A stretch of DNA of 64,000 bases from Sulfurimonas sp. (GTDB taxonomy: Bacteria; Campylobacterota; Campylobacteria; Campylobacterales; Sulfurimonadaceae): NCBI GenBank assembly GCA_030949825.1, contig JAUZSC010000009.1:1-64000 (forward strand), given 5' to 3'. Below, piece by piece: positions 59,264 through 64,000 of the stretch (positions are counted from its first letter, which is position 1; every line of letters begins with the position of its first letter). The notes under the pieces are model-generated. The model was not told the DNA's origin. It saw only the letters and a program-made list of their open reading frames with translations, and did not search any database. Made by a program: the position numbers and the translations under genes.

Positions 59264-61174
59264 TTATAAAACTTCAACTCTGTTTCTTCCATTATCTTTA
59301 GCTACATAGAGTGCGTCATCACATCGCTTAAATATACTCTGGGCTGTATCACCTTCTTTATACTCGCTGAGTCCAAAGCTTGCAGTGATTTTTCCTGCTA
59401 CTGGATGTTCGTTTGCCTCAATAAGGTCTTTTATTTTGAGTGAAATGTGTGCAGCAGTTTTTGCATCTACATTTTTAAAAAGAATCACAAACTCTTCTCC
59501 ACCCCATCTTGCAAAAACATCTGCGTCTCTAACAGAGGCAGCAACTGTTTGAGCCATAGTAACAAGGACTTCATCCCCTATAAGGTGTCCGTAGGTGTCA
59601 TTAAATGTTTTAAACTTATCTATGTCGATTAATGCAACCGATAAAGTTCCTTTTCTTTTATGGAGTTTTTCTAACTCTTCTTCAAAAACTAAATCAAATT
59701 TATTTCTATTGTAGACCTGCGTAAGAGCATCTGTATAAGCCTTTTTCTCAGTTTTGTTAAGCTCTTTTTTAAGCATTGTGATATCTGTAAATGTAACTAG
59801 AGAGTGATGCGTATTTTTCAATTGAGAAATAGCTATTTGAAATGATTTCTCTTCCTTGTTTTGATCATGTATACTGACCATTCTTTTTTCAGGTGGAAGT
59901 TTTGTAACAAGGGAAATAAATTCTTCATTGCTATCGATGAGACCTTTATGTAAAAAGCCATCTTTTTGTATGAAAAGACTAAGGATATCGTGTTTTGTAC
60001 TTTTGTTGAATTTATTTATATCTTGTATGTTAAACAATGCATTAAACTGTTTGTTTGAGAACTTTACATCTTTAAAATCTGTAATCATCATCATATTATC
60101 TGTTGAATCAAGTATGTCGTTAAGGAGTTCCCTTTGTTTATCTATCTGAGTCCTTGAAGTTATTTGTTGGTATAAAAAGTAAATGATAAGGAGGGACAAA
60201 AAGAGACTGATTATTCTTAGAGAAAACCTGTTAGCAAGTGCTTCTTTTATACTTGGCGATATTTCATAAGATATAATCCAAGCAATTGTTTCACCAGAGA
60301 TGTCCTCAATTGGAAAAAACGAGACAACAATAATGAGGTTTCGATACTTAATATAAGAGCTAAAGCTATCTTCTTCTAGCATTTTTGTAGTTATCTCATC
60401 TTTTATATTCTCAAGCCGTATTTTATTTCCTGCTACACATTTTTCTTTTGTGTGTCCTTCGTTGAGAGTAAAGAAATAGTTTTCATTTTCCCCAGATTCT
60501 ACATATGTATCAAGCAAATTATGTTTTTTTAAGGACTCAATGTTGAAAAGGTCTTTATGTATAATAAAATGAGAATGTATATTGCTAACATTGTTAAGAT
60601 ACCATTGAAGTCGAGTGCTGCTAAAAGAGATTTCAAGTACACCAAGGTACTCGTTGTTTGTGTTAAAAAGTGGAAATATATTTCTAAATCCATGCATTGT
60701 TTCATCTTGAATGAAGCCTCTCAGAGGGGTTTTGTTTTCATTTACATATACAATATCTTCGCGTGTTTTACTTAGATTATTTCCAAACTTTAAGGGTCTA
60801 TGTGCTTGGTAAAAGACAGTATTGTCTGCAAATATAAAGTTGTATTCTGAAACACTTTGTTCACGCATGATTTTATAATGAGTAGAGAGCAGGGTATGTA
60901 ACTCTTCTCGTAATATATCTTGTTCTTGCATTGATGCATGCTGCGCTTTAGAAAGTATCTGCAGCACTCCATCCATTGCTAATGTGTATTTGTACATGGC
61001 AGATGCTGCGGCTTCTTGACTTGCTAAAAGTATGTCATAATGGGTTTCAAGTGAATCCACATCTTGTTCTAAGGCTAAATCTATTCTGCTTTGTGCATTG
61101 ATATGTGATAAATAGTAAGCAAGACCGTTAAGAAACAAAAAAACAAGGAGTAAATTTATATATATTTTATTCAT
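59264..61174 (-). CDS. Membrane diguanylate cyclase with periplasmic sensor and PAS domain
   Basis: A 636-residue protein. Helix at about 5-22, a large periplasmic CACHE-like region to about 320, a second helix (about 323-342), a PAS-like domain (about 345-465, DSTDNMMMITDFKDVKF), and a GGDEF domain with active site RWGGEEFVILF (GGEEF at about 559-563). The RDAD inhibitory site lies five residues upstream, so product feedback is expected. Makes c-di-GMP. Signal unknown. Confidence 0.92.
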   Translation of the reverse strand: MNKIYINLLLVFLFLNGLAYYLSHINAQSRIDLALEQDVDSLETHYDILLASQEAAASAMYKYTLAMDGVLQILSKAQHASMQEQDILREELHTLLSTHYKIMREQSVSEYNFIFADNTVFYQAHRPLKFGNNLSKTREDIVYVNENKTPLRGFIQDETMHGFRNIFPLFNTNNEYLGVLEISFSSTRLQWYLNNVSNIHSHFIIHKDLFNIESLKKHNLLDTYVESGENENYFFTLNEGHTKEKCVAGNKIRLENIKDEITTKMLEEDSFSSYIKYRNLIIVVSFFPIEDISGETIAWIISYEISPSIKEALANRFSLRIISLFLSLLIIYFLYQQITSRTQIDKQRELLNDILDSTDNMMMITDFKDVKFSNKQFNALFNIQDINKFNKSTKHDILSLFIQKDGFLHKGLIDSNEEFISLVTKLPPEKRMVSIHDQNKEEKSFQIAISQLKNTHHSLVTFTDITMLKKELNKTEKKAYTDALTQVYNRNKFDLVFEEELEKLHKRKGTLSVALIDIDKFKTFNDTYGHLIGDEVLVTMAQTVAASVRDADVFARWGGEEFVILFKNVDAKTAAHISLKIKDLIEANEHPVAGKITASFGLSEYKEGDTAQSIFKRCDDALYVAKDNGRNRVEVL

Positions 61175-61302
61175 TAGTTTATTCTAGCATAATATTTCAT
61201 AATAACAAGAAATAAAAAATTAACTATGAAAATGATAAAACTTCAGGATTAAAAGGTGTCACGCTGCTTTAATGAGAGCTAAGTAAGTATAAAAAGTAAA
61301 AC

Positions 61303-61316
61303 AAGCCCGAAGGCTT
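61303..61316 (-). terminator. rpsU terminator with UUCG tetraloop
   Basis: On the minus strand AAGCC-TTCG-GGCTT forms a 5-bp stem with a UUCG tetraloop, followed by GTTTTACTTTTT. It lies three bases past the rpsU stop. Confidence 0.75.
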
Positions 61317-61319
61317 ATC

Positions 61320-61533
61320 TTATAGGCGTGATTCGTAGCGTCTCATCATATAAAGACGCTTAAGCATTTTTTTTACGAGAAGCTATTTTGAATTTCTTGC
61401 GCTTTTCGGTTTCCGTTTCGTGGAAACGGCGAGCACGAGCTTCAGTAACGATTAAGTTACGGTCAGTCTGCTTCTTGAAACGGCGGTAAGATGCATCAAA
61501 GTTATCATCTGAACGAAGTACTATTCCTGGCAT
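61320..61533 (-). CDS. rpsU: 30S ribosomal protein S21; one apparent frameshift
   Basis: The minus strand encodes [19 protein letters not shown] onward, then [18 protein letters not shown], the S21 core. As written the frame is lost at T8 on the plus strand (61367-61374), giving a stop after 57 codons. With one base removed it continues [17 protein letters not shown] and stops at 61320, exactly 70 residues, as in other Campylobacterota. S21 is normally essential, so a base-call error is the likely cause. Upstream GTGGGTG is the probable ribosome binding site. Confidence 0.9.
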
Positions 61534-61573
61534 ATCACATCACCCACTTTCTTTAAAAATTTGTCGAGTTGGA

Positions 61574-61579
61574 ATTATA
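61574..61579 (-). promoter_or_regulatory. -10 box of rpsU
   Basis: Minus strand reads CAGC-TATAAT, 41 bases before the rpsU ATG. Confidence 0.55.
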
Positions 61580-61598
61580 GCTGAAACTACTTTTTAAT

Positions 61599-61685
61599 TC
61601 AAATGAGTTCAATAGAACCACGAGTTAAAAGAATTTTTTCTTTATTTTCAAGCTTATTATAAAATGAATAACTTTGAAGGTTCAT
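61599..61685 (-). CDS. Possible 28-residue small protein
   Basis: A minus-strand ATG at 61685 with GGAG eight bases upstream opens a frame encoding MNLQSYSFYNKLENKEKIL onward to a TGA at 61599. No signal or membrane segment and no recognised family. The GGAG lies in one arm of the hairpin at 61693-61716, so translation might be masked. It may equally be chance in AT-rich DNA. Confidence 0.25.
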   Translation of the reverse strand: MNLQSYSFYNKLENKEKILLTRGSIELI

Positions 61686-61692
61686 GTATTTC

Positions 61693-61716
61693 TCCGTGAC
61701 AAGAGTATATCACGGA
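61693..61716 (-). terminator. Hairpin after the DUF2892 gene
   Basis: TCCGTGA (61693-61699) and TCACGGA (61710-61716) form a perfect 7-bp stem with a 10-base loop, ten bases past the DUF2892 gene end. No T-run follows on the minus strand, so it may not be a strong terminator. Confidence 0.45.
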
Positions 61717-61725
61717 AATGTGAAC

Positions 61726-61920
61726 TTAAGCTTTTGTAGTACAGCCTGTATTGATTTTAAGTAAGCTATACAATGGACAAAATCCAAAAATCCCTGTTAG
61801 TAATGGAACTGCTCCAACTACTACTACAATTATATTGCCTGTAGCTACCCCGTAAACTATTAAAGCTATACCTGCTGAAACTCTTAATGCTCTGTCTAAT
61901 GGTCCTGCGTTATAACACAT
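61726..61920 (-). CDS. DUF2892 (YgaP-like transmembrane domain) protein
   Basis: A 64-residue inner-membrane protein with two helices (about 13-28 and 29-46). The N-terminal CYNAGPLDRALRVSAG and the FGFCPLYSLLKINTGC end are typical of DUF2892 proteins, which resemble the membrane part of the YgaP rhodanese and occur often in sulfur-oxidising bacteria. Function unknown. Divergent from dnaG. Confidence 0.85.
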   Translation of the reverse strand: MCYNAGPLDRALRVSAGIALIVYGVATGNIIVVVVGAVPLLTGIFGFCPLYSLLKINTGCTTKA

Positions 61921-62007
61921 ATTGAATCCTTTTTGATTTTGATGGTGTAATTATTCCGAAATTTAAAAGCTTTGTCTGCTACTTATGTTACACAAGGATT
62001 TTGTAGC

Positions 62008-62013
62008 TATAAT
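62008..62013 (+). promoter_or_regulatory. Extended -10 immediately before dnaG
   Basis: TAGC-TATAAT at 62008-62013 ends six bases before the dnaG ATG (62020), with no Shine-Dalgarno between. A transcript from it would begin at or next to the start codon. Confidence 0.5.
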
Positions 62014-62019
62014 AATTTT

Positions 62020-63678
62020 ATGATTACACAAGATTCCATAGAAGCCTTAAAAGCACGCCTTGATGTTGTTGATGTTGTAGGTTCGTATGTGGAATTAAAA
62101 AAGGCAGGAGTGAATTATAAATCTCCTTGTCCTTTTCATGATGAAAAATCTCCTTCTTTTGTAGTAAGCCCTCAAAAACAGATTTATCATTGTTTTGGTT
62201 GCGGTGCTGGTGGAGATTCTGTAAAATTTGTTATGGAATATGAAAAACTAAACTACCCAGAAGCTCTTGAAAAACTTGCAGACTTCGCTAACTTTACACT
62301 TAGTTATACAGATAACAAACATAACAAACCACGCTCACAAGTTATGGATAAACTTCAAGAATATTATAGTTCTTTACTTCCCTCAAAACAAACGGCAAGT
62401 GACTATGTAAAAGAACGGGGCATCTATGAGAGCAGTGTAGAAAAGTTTGGAATTGGTTACGCTCCTGATTCTAACACTTCGATAAACTATATAAAATCAC
62501 AAGGTTTCACCATACCTGAGTCAGTTGAGATGGGTGTTGTAGGCTCGGATTCAGGTCGTAACTTCGCAAGGTTTGTAGAGCGTGTTACCTTTCCGATTCA
62601 TTCAGCGAGTGGTGCTATTGTGGGTTTTGGTGGACGGACAATTACGGGACATCAAGCAAAGTATATAAACTCACCCGAAACTCCATTTTTTAATAAATCG
62701 CGTTTACTCTATGCCTACCATCATGCACGGCAATCACTTTACAAACAAAGTGAAATCATTATAACCGAGGGTTATCTCGATGTTATTATGTTGCATCAAG
62801 CAGGTTTTACAAATGCGGTGGCAACCTTGGGAACAGCACTCACAGTAGAGCATCTACCACTTTTAAGAAAAGGCGAACCTCGTGTTGTTATGGCATACGA
62901 TGGTGACAAGGCAGGGAAAAAGGCAGCACTCAAAGCATCGAGACTTTTAAGTGCTGGTGGTTTTTCGGGTGGTGTTGTTATCTTTGGAGATGGACTTGAT
63001 CCTGCAGACATGGTTAAAGAGGGTCGAACTGAAGAGTTAGCATCTATGTTTAGAGAAACAAAACCATTTATAGAGTTTGTTTTAGATGAGATTTTATCTT
63101 TGTATGATTTAAAAGACCCTAAGGCGAAAGAGTCATGCATGGGAGAAGGTCTTGCGTACTTAAAAACACTCTCACCTCTTTTACAAGAAGAATACAAAAC
63201 CTACCTAGCATCTCGTTTGGGTGGGCTTGGCGTAAGCCCATCACTTTTAAAAGTGACTTCAAACAAAGATGAAAACAAAAATGCTCCTCGTGTACAAAAA
63301 AATACACATAAAGATATGTGGGAACTCTCCCTGATTAAAACAATGATAGAAAAACCACACTTTATCAACCAAGTGTTTGATGTACTAGACCCATCTATTT
63401 TAATGTTTCACTCTCAAGAACTTAACTTAGCCCTTGCGTCACATACAGATGCCCCAGAAATCATGGCAATACTTGTTGATGAAACGATTCCTATACTCCA
63501 AGATGAGGACTCACTCAAATCAGAACTTCTTATTTTCTTAACAAAGCACTACGAAAGGGAACTAAAAAAGATAAATTTACAAATCCAGATGCCATTTGAA
63601 GAAAAAGCTTTTTATATTCGAAGATTTCGTGGTAAAATAGCTAGATTAAAAAAAGGTGAACTCGTTTCATATTTATAA
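62020..63678 (+). CDS. dnaG: DNA primase
   Basis: A 552-residue primase. N-terminal CHC2 zinc-binding domain (CPFHDEKSPSF ... CFGCGAGGDSV, about 38-65), RNA polymerase core with the ...FGGRTI motif, and TOPRIM with ITEGYLDVIML (about 247-257) and AYDGDKAGKKAA (about 291-302). A shorter helicase-binding tail follows. Start chosen at ATG 62020, giving the usual MITQDSIEALKARLD; an in-frame upstream start at 61972 adds 16 atypical residues. Lays RNA primers at the fork. Confidence 0.95.
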   Translation: MITQDSIEALKARLDVVDVVGSYVELKKAGVNYKSPCPFHDEKSPSFVVSPQKQIYHCFGCGAGGDSVKFVMEYEKLNYPEALEKLADFANFTLSYTDNKHNKPRSQVMDKLQEYYSSLLPSKQTASDYVKERGIYESSVEKFGIGYAPDSNTSINYIKSQGFTIPESVEMGVVGSDSGRNFARFVERVTFPIHSASGAIVGFGGRTITGHQAKYINSPETPFFNKSRLLYAYHHARQSLYKQSEIIITEGYLDVIMLHQAGFTNAVATLGTALTVEHLPLLRKGEPRVVMAYDGDKAGKKAALKASRLLSAGGFSGGVVIFGDGLDPADMVKEGRTEELASMFRETKPFIEFVLDEILSLYDLKDPKAKESCMGEGLAYLKTLSPLLQEEYKTYLASRLGGLGVSPSLLKVTSNKDENKNAPRVQKNTHKDMWELSLIKTMIEKPHFINQVFDVLDPSILMFHSQELNLALASHTDAPEIMAILVDETIPILQDEDSLKSELLIFLTKHYERELKKINLQIQMPFEEKAFYIRRFRGKIARLKKGELVSYL

Positions 63679-63694
63679 ACTGGGGGAATTAACA

Positions 63695-64000
63695 ATGGCA
63701 GGAATACATTTTTCATTTATAGATTTTAAACAACTACTTGCATTAAACATGGGTATAGCTGATAGACTTGATGAAAATAGAGCGGAGAGTTTTACGCTTG
63801 TTTATTGTAGTTTTGAGGGCTTAGACCAAGAGGTGATAGATAACTCTCTTGCTAGTATTCTTCGTACATCAGATTCTATTGTAAACCATGGAAAAGACTA
63901 CTTTTTTGTTCTTCCTTATACTGATAAATACGGAGCAGATATTGTCAAGAAACAATTTGATGAAGCATTTGCTAGATTTTTAAAATCTTTTATGCTTTCG
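63695..64000 (+). CDS. Unknown cytoplasmic protein, cut by the window end
   Basis: The first 102 residues of a gene starting at ATG 63695, with GGGGGAAT at 63682-63689 as ribosome binding site, 16 bases after dnaG. The visible part (SFTLVYCSFEGLDQEVID, IVNHGKDYFFVLPYTDKYGA) has the alternating alpha/beta look of a degenerate GGDEF-like nucleotidyl cyclase fold, with GKDYF where the GGDEF hairpin would be. This is a weak resemblance. Probably co-transcribed with dnaG. Confidence 0.6.
   Translation, partial: MAGIHFSFIDFKQLLALNMGIADRLDENRAESFTLVYCSFEGLDQEVIDNSLASILRTSDSIVNHGKDYFFVLPYTDKYGADIVKKQFDEAFARFLKSFMLS

Noticed and set aside
61603..61662. 19-codon plus-strand frame starting ATGAGTTCA
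   Set aside because: No ribosome binding site, AT-rich, and on the strand opposite to the local genes.

Overview
The window is an AT-rich bacterial chromosome segment around the replication origin. Gene content points to Campylobacterota, probably a Sulfurimonas-like free-living member. Supporting signs are secG-frr-pyrE together, RNase J with a long basic Asn/Lys-rich N-terminal tail next to ksgA, a flagellin, a TlpD-like soluble chemoreceptor with a CZB domain, multihaem c cytochromes, a sulfide:quinone oxidoreductase-like flavoprotein, ThyX, and promoters with a strong (often extended) TATAAT -10 box and no clear -35. The genus is inferred, not shown.

Layout. 0.2-4.1 kb: Bax-inhibitor-like membrane protein and a minus-strand znuA-znuC-znuB-bioC-like operon. 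4.2-8.4 kb: secG, frr, pyrE, flagellin, CPA2 antiporter. 8.5-15.7 kb: pyrG-recJ, a Tat-exported SQR-like flavoprotein with a small secreted partner, and a beta-propeller/helical protein. 15.7-20.3 kb: ksgA-rnj-folE-fliI on the minus strand. 20.4-25.8 kb: octahaem cytochrome with an in-frame TGA, HDOD protein, hisF, nucleoside phosphorylase-like gene, rlmN and a 33-residue membrane microprotein. 25.8-27.1 kb: DnaA-box cluster and a pseudouridine synthase gene containing a perfect parS. 27.2-34.4 kb: purB, nrdA, a receiver/CheC/histidine-kinase set, ppnP, ruvC. 34.5-40.4 kb: lpxR and the origin block oriC1-dnaA-oriC2-dnaN-gyrB. 40.4-51.7 kb: degenerate GGDEF/EAL protein, queF, cca, typA, chemoreceptor, nrdB, nitrilase, pcm, thyX, lipoprotein. 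51.7-53.0 kb: a 1.33-kb IS630-family element. 53-64 kb: Lys-rich protein and RhlE helicase, cytochrome b561-dihaem protein, phnA, dgt, DUF481 protein, diguanylate cyclase, rpsU, DUF2892 protein, dnaG, and a gene cut by the window end.

How it fits together. The window combines replication initiation (dnaA, dnaN, gyrB, dnaG, DnaA boxes, DnaA-trio, parS) with nucleotide supply (pyrE, pyrG, purB, nrdA, nrdB, thyX, dgt, ppnP). Replication-linked signals extend from about 23.5 to 37 kb.

Sequence quality. Nine genes, including the essential or near-essential dnaN, rpsU, cca and thyX, are interrupted at sixteen homopolymer runs, always by extra bases. Deleting those bases restores uninterrupted family-length proteins. 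This looks like a systematic sequencing or assembly error, so these genes are described as intact. The cytochrome TGA and the IS630 transposase breaks are of a different kind.
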